DNA of 64,000 nucleotides from Stereum hirsutum FP-91666 SS1 (lineage: Eukaryota > Basidiomycota > Agaricomycetes > Russulales > Stereaceae), in the NCBI RefSeq assembly GCF_000264905.1, contig NW_006763136.1, positions 1,827,550 to 1,891,549 on the forward strand. The letters run 5' to 3'. Under the pieces are notes generated by a model. It was not told the DNA's origin, made no database searches, and worked only from the letters and a program-made list of their open reading frames with translations. Both the position numbers and the translations under genes were made by a program. Positions 22,819 to 33,700 of this stretch are shown here, piece by piece; the stretch's first letter is position 1, and the number at the start of each line of letters is the position of its first letter.

Positions 22819-25077
22819 TCATATATGTCCTCTCCCTTCCTTTTCCCACTTCAATATATTTGCCTTGTATAAGTTCCATCCACCATCCTCCTCTCTCAGC
22901 AACCTTCTTACACCCGGTTTACTAAACTTTAAATTAGAGTCCGCCTCGAGCGCGCCCATGATATAAGATCTATCAACGGAAGCTTGCATTAGTATTACCC
23001 CAAGAACACGAGACATGAGTATCAGAACAAACATGACTATTCCCTTGCTGAGCGGATTGTGATTTGTCCGCAGGTTGGTGCAAATGTCGCCGAGGGCATC
23101 TCCACGTCTCCAGAGTGTGTACGCAGTTAAATGTTGAGCTTGTCCGGAAGATGAAGACTTCGTTGGTGGATGTGGTGCTTCAAGACCGACTCGAGGTTGT
23201 TGTAGGGGCGCTGGAGGGTCACGCCATGGCCCAAGTTCAACTTGTCCCCAGCCAGGTCTGCCATAGGTGCTCGACGAGTTAGACAATTCCTCTCATAAAA
23301 CGACGATGAGACACAGAAACATACGTTGTTGATGTTCGAGGACGTACACGTTGCGGAACGGGAGGTTTGGGGCCATTTTGTTCTTCCAGTAGGTCAGAGG
23401 TGAACCCTAATGGGTCGAGGGGCCGTTTGGAGGCCTTCGCAATGGCAAGTAATTTCTTGTACACCAATAAAGCGCAATATGCATCGTTCGCTGCATCTGT
23501 TCCCTCAATGGAAAAAAAGAACTCGAGGTTAGTTAACGTGCTACATTGCCAGTTACAACAATAACAAAAAGACGAACACTCCATCTGTTCCTTCGAAAGC
23601 GGTTTTCGCTCCCAGTTACTCGTCCGTACGGGGCCTTTATTGAGCGTCCGCCGAAGGTAGAAGGCTACGACTTTGGCTAGCGAGACGATGGGTCGGTGAT
23701 ATATCTCTTCGAAGCGGGAGTCGGATTGGCATGCGAGAGCGCCGAGTTCGACGAGGTTGCGAGCGCAGACGTCGTAGTCCCGAAGGAGTTTGACACCGTC
23801 GTCTACGCGATCAGAAAACATATATTGGTTGAGTGGAAGTTATCGATGACAAGTTAGAGCTATAGACGCACTGCGAATGTTGACGCCCATCTTAGGTATT
23901 GACGGGGATTCTATGAGAGCCTGTGCTAGATATATAAGTTCGGTGAGGTCTTTGGATCCCTGCTGATACTTGCCTTTACTTTCGGCGGAACGCCTAACGA
24001 AACAGAACAAGAGGGGTAATGAGACGACGGCATGGACGTATGGAACTGAAAGATTCCTTACTATGTATCGCGCTCAGTTGAATAAGGAGAATCATGCTCG
24101 CATCGCATATCTGAACCAAGGCCGTCTTTTTCACCCACTCCATATCAAATCCGACCGGACTACAAAGAGGGACCATGAGTACTTCTACCTCGACTACTCT
24201 GGCAGCACACCGGACGATGTTGTCAAAATAAGACGCACCCGTTCAAAGCTTGAACCAACTCGTCCGCTTCAGCTGCATTAGTGACGTATCGTACAATTGG
24301 CCTCGGGAAATAGTCTCCGTAGGTGAAATTCGGCATCTTGGATTGAGACTTGCTTGACGCTGCGGTATGTGAGGACCCAGCGACAGGCGGGTCGTCTGTA
24401 ACCGGTGTTCGAGATGCGGAAGAGGTTGTCCTGCTATCGGAACGATTCGAGTAAGGTTTCTTCACGGTCGTTTTCGACGTAGAAGTGAGCTGTTTATCTG
24501 TTCGCGAGGCAGGCCGAGCTCCGTCGAAGTCCAAGTCGTCTTCACTAGATACAAGTGTGTTACTTGCTGCCTTTGTGCTGCGAGCTGCTTTGGTCTTGGG
24601 AGGAGGCTGCATGTCTCGCATAGGGAGTGGATGTGACATTGCGTTCTTCGAGTTCGTGGAGGTTGCTTTGGCCCGAGGTAAATTCTCCTTCGAAGTGTTT
24701 TTGTCTTTGCCGGAAGGGTTGAACATAGGATGAATTCTATGTATAAATCAATCTCCATCATGGAAAGCCTTGAACCTAGACAAAGCAACCCACGGTTTGT
24801 CACTAAAAACGGACGATACTGCCTTTCCTTTTGACTTCGTCGTAGTAGCTTTCTTCTTCGACGGAGTCTCGTCAAGTCCTGTCAGATCTATCACGTTCTC
24901 GTCTTCCTCTGAGCTTGATATCTCGATGATGTCCGCCGCATCCAACGCGGCGATGAGTCTCGAAGGTCCTGGGATGGGCTTCGCGCGATTCGCAGGTCGG
25001 ACAGGAGTATCCTCCGAGAAGTTGTACCAAGGCTGAGAGCGTGCTGGACTGTCCAAGACGTGCGTTTCCGTATCCAT
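22819..25077 (-). CDS. WRN-like 3'-5' exonuclease with C-terminal HTH_40-like domain
   Basis: A DEDDy-type (RNase D/WRN) exonuclease. The start MDTETHVLDSPARSQPWYNF (25077) opens an N-terminal disordered region of about 270 residues. This includes an acidic run (IIEISSSEEDENVIDLTG) and Lys/Ser-rich nuclear-type stretches. The exonuclease begins at PIVRYVTNAAEADELVQAL and continues VVGFDMEWVKKTALVQICD, giving the first catalytic Asp and Glu. It then reads DGVKLLRDYDVCARNLVELG and SLAKVVAFYLRRTL. Splicing GAGT to ATGCAGCG restores YAANDAYCALLVY, the Tyr/Asp of motif III. A C-terminal segment (QHLTAYTLWRRGDALGDICT) resembles the HTH_40 domain of RecQ proteins, and the protein ends at 22819. No helicase domain accompanies it. 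It is divergent from the zuotin gene, 246 bp apart. Confidence 0.85.
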
Positions 25078-25323
25078 ATCTCAGAGACAGCCTTAAAGAT
25101 ATAAAACCAGCCAATAAACCAAGAAACTAGATAGACGTCGCAGTGGAACAAGACAGAACCTTGCGCATTGACGCCCAACACCGAACCGCGAACGCGCTTG
25201 CACGCCATCGCGTCCGATCATGTGCTCGCGGCGTGTGCTTACCTCAGCATCTTTTCGAAAACGCGGCGTTTATAACTTTATTCAGTTGGCTTGTAACACA
25301 AACCACATCCAAAAGAGCTCACC
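25078..25323. promoter_or_regulatory. Divergent promoter of exonuclease and zuotin genes
   Basis: Only 246 bp separate the exonuclease ATG (25077, minus strand) from the zuotin ATG (25324, plus strand), so both promoters must lie within it. No clear TATA element is visible. Confidence 0.5.
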
Positions 25324-26884
25324 ATGGCCAACGTCGTACAGATCCCTGTCGTCCCCCCACCGCTACCGTCATCATGGACTGCAAACGCTCCCTCAAATAA
25401 ACCCATCGCTCGTAAGATATTCTACTCCGTTGTTCATTGATTTCAGGGTACTGATCAGCGCTCAACTTTTTTTCATGCATGACGGTCTGTCTGTCTGTCT
25501 GCAGCGCTGGTGGAGAGAAAACTCATCCCTGCTGGACCCGCCTACCTCGCTCATGTCCGGCGATCTGTGCATAATTTGACGTTTGAGCAGCAGGATAAGG
25601 AGATCGAGGAGGAGAACAAACGGCTAGCGGAGCAGAATGGGGATGGTTTCGGGGAGGATGATCTTGGGGTGGGTGATGAGGAAGAGGACTTCGCACTGAT
25701 GTCGCTCGATCCGAAAGAGTGGAAGGTACGTCCTGTCCTTTCCCTAGACCTTCACGCATCGTAACTGACTTGCATATCGTATCGTACTGTAGAAACAAGA
25801 CCACTACAAAGTCCTCGGTATTTCCAAGCTCAGATATCGCGCGAATGACGACCAGATCAAAATTGCCCGTACGTCCATCTCATTCCACATATTCCATTTT
25901 GCAGTTTCCTCAAAGCAAGCCATCTGGCGACGCCACCCGGTCTCCCATCCCAGACCGCAAGAAAGTGCTCAAGCACCACCCCGACAAAAAAGCCGGCACC
26001 GCCGGCTCGACCACGACGAACGACGACGCCTTCTTCAAATGCATCCAAAAAGCCATGGACATCCTCACCAACCCTGAAAAGCGGCGCCAGTTCGACTCCG
26101 TCGACCCTGAGTTCGAGTCGCTCAAGGACGACGTGCCGTCCGCGTCGGATATCAAGAACGCGAAGGACCCGAAGAAGGCGTTCTTCAAGGAGTTTGGGCC
26201 CGTGTTCGAGAGGGAGGCGAGGTTTAGCAAGAAGCAGCCGGTGCCGCTTTTGGGGACGTACGATGATACGAAGGAGGCGGTCGAGGGATTCTATGATTTC
26301 TGGTACAACTTTGATAGCTGGAGGAGTTTCGAGTATCTGGATAAGGAGGTGAATGAGGGAAGCGATAAGTGAGTCCTTTTTAGTTTGTTTGCTTTGCGGT
26401 TTCTACGCTTTGAAAAGGGCACTCACGTGTTTGTCCCCGATTTACAGCCGTGACGACAAGCGTTACACGGAGAAGAAGAACAAGACTGAGCGTGCACGCC
26501 GCAAGAAGGAAGATACCGCTCGTCTGCGGGGCATCGTCGACAGCGCGTTGGCACTCGATCCCCGTATCAAGAGGATCAAGGATGAGGAGAAGGCGGCTCG
26601 TGAGGCGAAGAAGAAGAGCAAGAGTGGAACCGCTACCCCCACGAACGCCAAGGCCCAGGCTGAGGAGGAGAAGCGCAAGGCGGAAGAGGAGGCGAAGCAG
26701 AAGGAAGAGGAGGACAAGGTGCGATCCCTGTTTATTTTTCTGGTCCCGGTCCCGTTTGCTGATGGCTATTGTCGTTGTGCAGGTTGCGAAGGCTGAGGCT
26801 AAGAAGGCAAAGGCTGCTGCAGCAAAAGCTGCGAAGTTGGCCCGTCGGGCGGCGAGGCAGGATGATGACGGTGCTGCTTCATAA
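25324..26884 (+). CDS. ZUO1: Zuotin-type ribosome-associated J-protein
   Basis: J-protein of the ribosome-associated complex, which partners Ssz1 and stimulates the Hsp70 Ssb at the nascent-chain exit. The start MANVVQIPVVPPPLPSSWTA at 25324 joins across an intron to PLVERKLIPAGPAYLAHVRR, the conserved zuotin N-terminus. Next come KQDHYKVLGISKLRYRANDD, then KHHPDKK with the HPD motif. The zuotin homology domain follows (KKAFFKEFGPVFEREARFSK, FYDFWYNFDSWRSFEYLD), and then the ribosome-binding Lys/Glu-rich helix. About seven exons encode roughly 390 residues. The protein stops at RRAARQDDDGAAS. The C-terminal helical bundle that follows the charged region in yeast Zuo1 (433 residues) is not seen. 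The gene may be shorter in this lineage, or a final exon may have been missed. Confidence 0.9.
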
Positions 26885-27381
26885 CGAGGCGTTGTGTACA
26901 TGGGCGGTGGTCGATTGTCGTGTAGAGGGCCAAGCATGCGTGCCGCACTGTCATATTCTGTCTTGCATCATTCTTGTTGTGCAAATGGAACTTTTCTTGT
27001 TGTTTTCTTACCGGCGATTTTGACATTTGGTTCCAGAGTGTACTTACCAGGAACATTCACTCGGACCCTCTCGGGAAACACATCTCATGGAGAGATATGT
27101 CTATGCATACCTACCGTCGTACTAGAGAAGGTGATGGAAAGAACCCCTGTGACTGGAATGCAGATATTATTCTCGAGCGAAATGCTGAACAAAGGTCAGT
27201 GCGGATGGGCCACTTGGTAAAGTACGCCACCCAGCCAATTGGCGAAGCAGTGGCACGTGGTGACTAAGAATGACCTCCGCCCCGACTGCTCACAACCACC
27301 ATCCTTGCCTTCACCCTTTCACCCATCTACTCAGCGATCCCCCAACCTCTTTCACCCCCTACAGTATTCCAACAGCTCACA
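26885..27381. other. Intergenic between zuotin and RAD6-type E2
   Basis: 3' flank of the zuotin gene and promoter of the E2 gene, both on the plus strand. I found no missing C-terminal zuotin exon here by reading the three plus frames, and no other gene. Confidence 0.5.
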
Positions 27382-27996
27382 ATGGTGCGTTTTATTTCGC
27401 GTGTATGATTTGGTCTTCGAGACTGATCATGATCTGCAATCAAGTCCACGAATTGCAGGAGGCGTCTCATCCGTGACTTCAAACGGCTTTCCAGCGACCC
27501 GCCTGGTGGCATTTCTGGCAGCCCATGTCCAGATAACATCATGCTATGGAATGCTGTCATCTTTGGACCAGGTCCGTTCCGAATTTCTCGCTACATTATT
27601 CAAGATCTCGATGACTAAAAGCTACTCGCAGCGGAAACACCGTTCGAAGACGGCACCTTCAAACTCCTCCTCACCTTTGACGAATCCTATCCCAACAAAC
27701 CCCCCACCGTAAAGTTCCTCTCCCGGATGTTCCATCCGAATGTCTACGCGAACGGCGAGCTCTGTCTCGACATCCTCCAAAATCGATGGTCACCGACCTA
27801 TGACGTCGCCGCCATCCTCACCTCCATCCAATCTCTCCTGCACGACCCGAATCCGAACAGCCCCGCGAACGCGGAGGCGGCGCAGTTGTATAGGGAGAAT
27901 ATGAAGGAGTATGTGCGGAGGGTGAGGGCGACGGTTGAGGAGAGCTGGTTGGAGGAGGAGGAGAAGGCGGCGGCGGGGGAGACGGGAGAGGCTTAG
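27382..27996 (+). CDS. RAD6: Ubiquitin-conjugating enzyme E2, RAD6 type
   Basis: E2 enzyme for PCNA and histone H2B mono-ubiquitination and N-degron turnover. The three coding exons are 27382-27384 (ATG alone), 27445-27571 and 27632-27996. Joined, they give 164 residues starting [20 protein letters not shown], the canonical RAD6 N-terminus. Catalytic Cys is residue 88 in [14 protein letters not shown], the same number as in yeast Rad6. The HPN motif precedes it (MFHPNVY). After the UBC fold, the C-terminus is a short acidic tail ([19 protein letters not shown]), shorter and less acidic than in yeast. Placing the acceptor before TCCACG, rather than at the later GCAG, is what restores the conserved N-terminus. 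Confidence 0.95.
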
Positions 27997-28784
27997 TCAT
28001 TTGGGTGTGCCATGCCAGGCTATCGATATCGTGGACTTGGACTCGAGGCGTGCATATATTTCCAGGTATTGGGAAGCGGCGGAAAGCGGTCGCGATCCTT
28101 CATGTACGATCGTATATTTATGGCGTTGGGCAATTAGCTATAGGGCCACTCTTTCGTCGCGGGTGCGTCCTTAGCGTGGCCATCCTATGCCTGTGCGTCT
28201 CTTCTTCTGCTTCTGGATTCCCGCTTTTTACTGACCCATGACCCGCTGCACAGGCTATCTAACAGAGTTACCATCCTATTTCATCTACTTCACGACGCCA
28301 GGAAGCAGGCTCACGTATCGAGGTGTCTGATCTTGGACTGATTCCCCGCACTGTTCGCGCTCGTAGCTAATGTATATTTTTCTCGTTTCTTTCTCACTTT
28401 CACTCTCTCGTATTATAGTTGTATGGATCCTTTAACGAGGCATCTGCGTTGTTTAATTATTGTATGAATTGGCACGACTTGACGACGTTCGTTTGCAACG
28501 GTGCGCAGGGAGAGATATTGCTTATGTGACACCAAGAAGGTTAATCTCGTTCTTGGATAGATTTATATTTGACTTCGTCGTCCCCTCTCAATGGCTGATG
28601 AAGAGTCGGGCGACCCTTTGGCAAGATGTCGAGGGAACCGGCCAAGGCCGGATGTACAGGAGACCCTTACTCTCATACCACCACCATCACACAAAGGGTG
28701 CCCTCAACTACGCTCACATCTGCCTTCCCTCCAGTGATTTATAGTATCTTTTATTCTGTAAATATTGAGGCGGTGAAGGTGCAA
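27997..28784. other. Intergenic, about 790 bp, no gene seen
   Basis: Between the RAD6-type E2 and the F-box-like gene, both on the plus strand. An open frame runs upstream of 28785 but has no ATG that improves the protein. No RNA gene was recognised. Confidence 0.5.
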
Positions 28785-30455
28785 ATGGCCTCGCTCTCCA
28801 CCATCGAACCCGCTCTCGACTCGCTCACGATTTCCCCGCAAGAAATTGGCAGGGAAGAAAGCGTCTTTGTCGACCGTCTCGTCTCGAATCCGATCATCAT
28901 TGACTGCATCCTCTCGTTCTGCACCTCTGGCACCATCTTTCGTATCTCACGCACCTGCTCCTCTTCCCGCCTCGCCATCCTCTCCTACCTCCAACGAGCC
29001 TTTAACATAAACCGCCACCTTTCCCGCTACTTCTCCGACCCCCTCGGCTTCCGTCTCGTGCAGTCCCGGACAGGAACTATCATCTCTGGCTCGAACGCGC
29101 TGCAATTCCTCGACCGCTCTTTCTATCCCGAATCCGACCTCGATGTGTACGTTCCGTGGAAACAACTGAGGGTTCTCGCGCGATGGGTCATTGCAGACGG
29201 ATATGTGTTTGAACCGAATACGACGCAGCCGGAGGTGTTTAAGGATGCGGCGAAGAAGATGGAGCGCACGATGGAGGATGTGGAGGAGTTCGAGGATATG
29301 AATATGGGGTATGCGATGAGGGGCGTCGCGGGCGTTTTCACTTTCTTCAAACCTGTGGAGAGAAAGGATGGAGAGGAGCAGAAAGAGCAATCGCCGCTGA
29401 AGATCCAAATTATGGCCTCCCGCACGTCCGTGGCTGAAATTCTCATCAATTTCCACAGTAGTGCGTATCTTCCCTTTCTTTCTTCTGCATTCCCTTCATT
29501 GAAAATTCGTTCACTAACCAACTTACTCGCGTGCAGCCTGCGTGATGAACTTCATCACCCACGATACCGCATACTCCCTCTACCCGCGCGCAACCTTCGA
29601 CTCCCGCCTCGCGCTCGTCTGTCCCTCCCACGGCCCTCCCCAAGACGGCGCAATCGACAAATATTTCAAGCGAGGCTGGGCCATGATCTACGAGCTCCCC
29701 ACAGATCCACCCGCCACCCCCGCGACCGCACAGTTATCCACTCCTGAAGCCAGAGACCTCGCGGCGTCCGAACCTTCCTTCGTTCCGGGCACTCGCTGGA
29801 TAGACGACCATCACGCCTGGGTCCTTCCCCTCTCCCCTCTCCCTCCTTCCCAGACTCGTGCTGCCGTCACCACCGCTTGCGCCTCGACGCGCGCGCTCCC
29901 CGAGAACAGTCCCTTGAAGTACATCAACTGGCAGCTGGCCTTTCCCGAAGCCCCCGTTCCGCCCGATTTCATCCATGAAGGCTCCGTCGCGAAGATGCGG
30001 TACTGTCTGATCAGGTCGGCGCTGTTGAGCGAGGTGTATATGTTCACGGACGAGCTGTTGTTGTTGCATATCTGGGGAGCGTTGAAGGGTGTGAGGAGCG
30101 CGCAGAAGGAGATCAGGAAGGTGTTGAAGGCGGCGAATGTGGAGCATCAGATGCCGGGGACGTCGATGTCAGTCTTCCTCCTTTTTCCTGCATTTGTTCT
30201 CTTTTTGGTTCCGCTTTGGTGGTTATTTCTGGTTGGATTTGTACTGATTGGTGGTTTTGGGCGTAATGTAGGCATGATGGGATTGTGTATAGCGAGTGCG
30301 AGACGTATAGGGCGTCTGTGAAGAGTAAGGCTCTTCCCCAAACGCTATGGAAGAACGGACCTCCGCAAGAACCAGTAAGTTCCTTCCCTAGAGGTCTCCT
30401 ATCTTGAAAGCCACATCTCTAACTGCGCGTTGGACTGTAGTTGATCCGAATGTAA
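28785..30455 (+). CDS. F-box-like protein with nucleotidyltransferase-like motif (Agaricomycete family)
   Basis: Start ATG at 28785 gives MASLSTIEPALDSLTISPQE. An F-box-like helical stretch follows (NPIIIDCILSFCTSGTIFRI, then SRTCSSSRLAILSYLQRAF). Next comes GTIISGSNALQFLDRSFYPE followed by SDLDVYV, a GS then DxD arrangement as in the first strands of pol-beta-type nucleotidyltransferases. Exons are about 28785-29459, 29538-30168, 30272-30372 and 30441-30455. The third reads HDGIVYSECETYRASVKSKA and the last codes only LIRM before the stop. The middle (VMNFITHDTAYSLYPRATFD) includes a predicted second core and a C-terminal Cys-poor region. Similar proteins are numerous in mushrooms, but I know of no assigned function. 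Catalysis is speculative. Confidence 0.72.
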
Positions 30456-30724
30456 ACGAGTAAAAGTGGCCCATTCCTTAAGTGAGGCCGAAAATGGTTT
30501 ACACTCCAGAATGTCAGTCTCGCAAGCATCACTCACGCGAGGTGAAATAAATCATAGCGCACTGGGTCAGCAATGCCTGTGATCATAATCTCTTGTATCT
30601 TGGAACAATGTAACCGAGCCCATACAATTGAAATTAAATTTACACACTGTCCATAAACCGGACCCATACAAACAGACCGACTCTTTTCTTTCTTCATCGC
30701 ACCCATCCTCCCCTTTTGATCACC

Positions 30725-33700
30725 TCAATATTTCACCTCAAACGCCCACGCGTACTTCACCATCCCCGCCTCCTCCGCCGACACATGCACCGTCAACACC
30801 CCCTCCTCCTCCCCTCCTTCTTCCGGCCCCCCAATCGTGAAATTCAACGCCGTGCCGCTCCCGCCCAGAAGCGTGATAATATCCGTAGGAAGGACGGGCA
30901 CGGGAGACACGACTTTGAAGGAAGGCGAGGGAGAGACGAGCGTGGTTATGTAGAAGGCGGAGTCGGTGGTCGTGAAGCGGAGGGAAGTGGATTCTTGGGG
31001 GGTGCGGAACCTGTGCGGGGAGGTGGCGATTGGTGAATCGAACGTCAAGGGGGATGGCGGCAATGCAGGGAGAAACGTAGGTGGGGAAGGGAGGGTGCAT
31101 ACCAATAGTATGTCCCGTAGATGGCAGCGCCGGAGTGGGAGAGCCAGTCGCCTATGGCGGTGAGTGTGGTGATTTCGGGCTCGACTACCGTCCCGTCGCC
31201 TACGCGCAAGATACGATAAAGAGCGAGTTAGTTGTTTGTTTCTGCCTTCGCCCACAATGAGAGGTGGTAGACGCGTACCCTTAGGTCCTATGTCCACTGT
31301 GAAGAGCGTAAGATATATAGTGAGTAAGGGGTGCACTGTAGAGACGCACGTAGCCAGTTCCCGTTCTTGCTGACGATGTCGACAAGCATGGGGACTGCTA
31401 CCTCGGGCGTCATGTAATTTGCGTCGGGTGTCTGGGCATTATAACCGTAACTAAATACCAAACGTCCAAGGAAGCAGGTATCAGTGCGATCGTCGAGTTG
31501 TGAGCAGCACCACGGATCAGCAGCGCACCTGAAAGGGTCAAGTCCGGCTATATATATTCGAAGACGGGAGCATTGATGATGGAGTGGTTAGCCCTCGAGC
31601 ACTAAAAATACGAAGTTGATTGCCTTGGGACTGACAGTTCCTGAGAGGGGGCGGTATGAGCGAGAGGGAAAAAAACGCTGGAAAATGAGAGGTACGATTA
31701 AATACAGGACTTACGTTTCCCATTTCGTTTGCACAGTCACGGCGTAGGTTGTATACTCGCTGACAAATTTGCTACTACTGTACCATTTCGATCGGATGCC
31801 ATGGGGGTGTGACGTGTGACACGGTTGGTACTTAGGCCAAACGTGTAAATAGGCCAAAAGCCTCCGAACATTGTGACTGACCTGCCTTTTTAGGCAATTA
31901 TATTGCCAAATTGGGCGTAGCCGGAAGAAAAAATCGATTAAAAGTGGCCCAAAGGGCCTGTGACCTGTGACAAAACGGGAATAGGCCATGCCATGGCACC
32001 TTTGTGACGTGTGACCATGGCATCCGATCGAAATGGTACAGTATAGTGGAATGATCAGTATTGATCTCACGACAGCAGTTGATACCAAATCACTCACGGT
32101 GAGCTTCCGTTCAGTAAAGAGAGATTACTACAAGCTAGCTCACGGAGTCTAGACATGTTCTACGTCTTTAAGCCAAGCCGAGTAGAGTAGTCCAGATGAG
32201 ACTTACGCTGAAGTCCCCTGTGACATTACATTCAAATGTTTAGCCAGCTGTAAGTTCAGCACGGGAAAGATGCTCACAGAGATGGAATGCGCATCGATCG
32301 TCTATGGCTACACCTTTGCCTTCGTTGTACTTTGCTGTGGAGGTAAAAGAGGTTGCCCATCAGAAAGGGCCTGACCAACCTGAACCGGGTTTGAGAGGCG
32401 TACCATTATACCAGTCGGCGGTCAACAAGCTAATGTTAGAGGCCTCGCCGATATCGCACCTGACCCGTACACACCACATCGAGACCAGACACGACGACGT
32501 GAGTAATGAAAGGCGAGAGGGATGGATGAGAATATTACCAGAGAACGTTCGTGCCATAATCGTTGAACAATGTCTTGATCTGTGGCGTCTGGAGATCCTG
32601 GATGTAGTCGTCGACTGGGATCCAACCAGTGTAGGGCTCTATCTCGCTCCAGTTGTATCTACATCGATGTCCCCCTATAAGTCTACTTTCTCAAGAGCCA
32701 GATTTATACCAGGACGAACGCGTTGTGCGCCAAACCACCGGGCTGGGAGAGCGAGATGTGAGTTAATCTACATCGCTTGTATCCTGAAGTTATATCCACC
32801 TACCCAGCTGTCTTTACCATACGCTAACAGAGATAAGGTATTGTTCGCGATGTGGTCAGCTGCGCAGAGAGGATACGGAAGAGCACTTACGAGCCCAATC
32901 AGGATTATACCTGCGAGAGAGTATTCGTCACCATGGAGTGCATAATCCGATAAAAACAACTAAAACACTTCATACCACTCTGGAGTCGAGAAATATGTTG
33001 CAGGAACTAGGCCAGGATGATTGGCCTCTGCCGCATCAAATATTTCTTTCAAGAAGTCACGTTTGGGTCCAAGCTGTACATACTCATGGCCGTGAGCCGT
33101 ATTCGCGAATCGCGAAGGAAGTCCCACGCACAATAACGGAGCTCCTGTTCGTGGTGTCGCCTGCCGGATAAAATCAGAGAATAAGAACGGTGTATGCTCA
33201 TGGTAGACATACCAGCATCGAACATAGCGAACCCGTCATGGTGCTTGGTGACTAAAGTCCGATACTCGTCAGGGACCCAATAGACTGTGATGTTATCTGT
33301 GTAACCAACCTATCGTGAAATACTTGGCGCCAGCCGACGCAAAGAGGTCCACGAGGGAATCTGCACTGAAGTTCTGCGGGTTAAACTGAGGGATGAAGTC
33401 ATCGTAGAGGAACTCTTCGCCGTAAGTCTAGGCAAGGAAGTTAGTTGCCACGCCACAATTACGCCACACAAACAAGGTATGCAGTGTGGGGTAACGCACC
33501 TTTTTGTGGTAAACCCAGGTGGCCGAATCTGAATTATTGGGCTGTGGAGAGTAGTGATAATGTGTGATTGTGAGTACTGCTTCAAAAGTTTGCTTGTACG
33601 TACGACGTGAAGGCTGAGGAAAGAATGGAGTGCAGTGTTAGACTCGTGTGGCGCAGACGGAAGTAGACGCGAAGTGTACTCACTCCCACCAATACCACTC

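Noticed and set aside
23520..23600. Apparent loss of the catalytic Tyr in the exonuclease (DAANDAY)
   Set aside because: Using the donor after GAGT instead of after ATGGA gives T joined to AT, restoring YAANDAY in frame. The gene is intact.
29734..30147. Open frame antisense to the F-box-like gene
   Set aside because: No motif; explained by codon bias of the plus-strand gene.
31711..32097. 128-residue minus-strand open frame spanning MITE-1
   Set aside because: Most of it is the non-coding MITE read through. Only its last part is a fucosidase exon.
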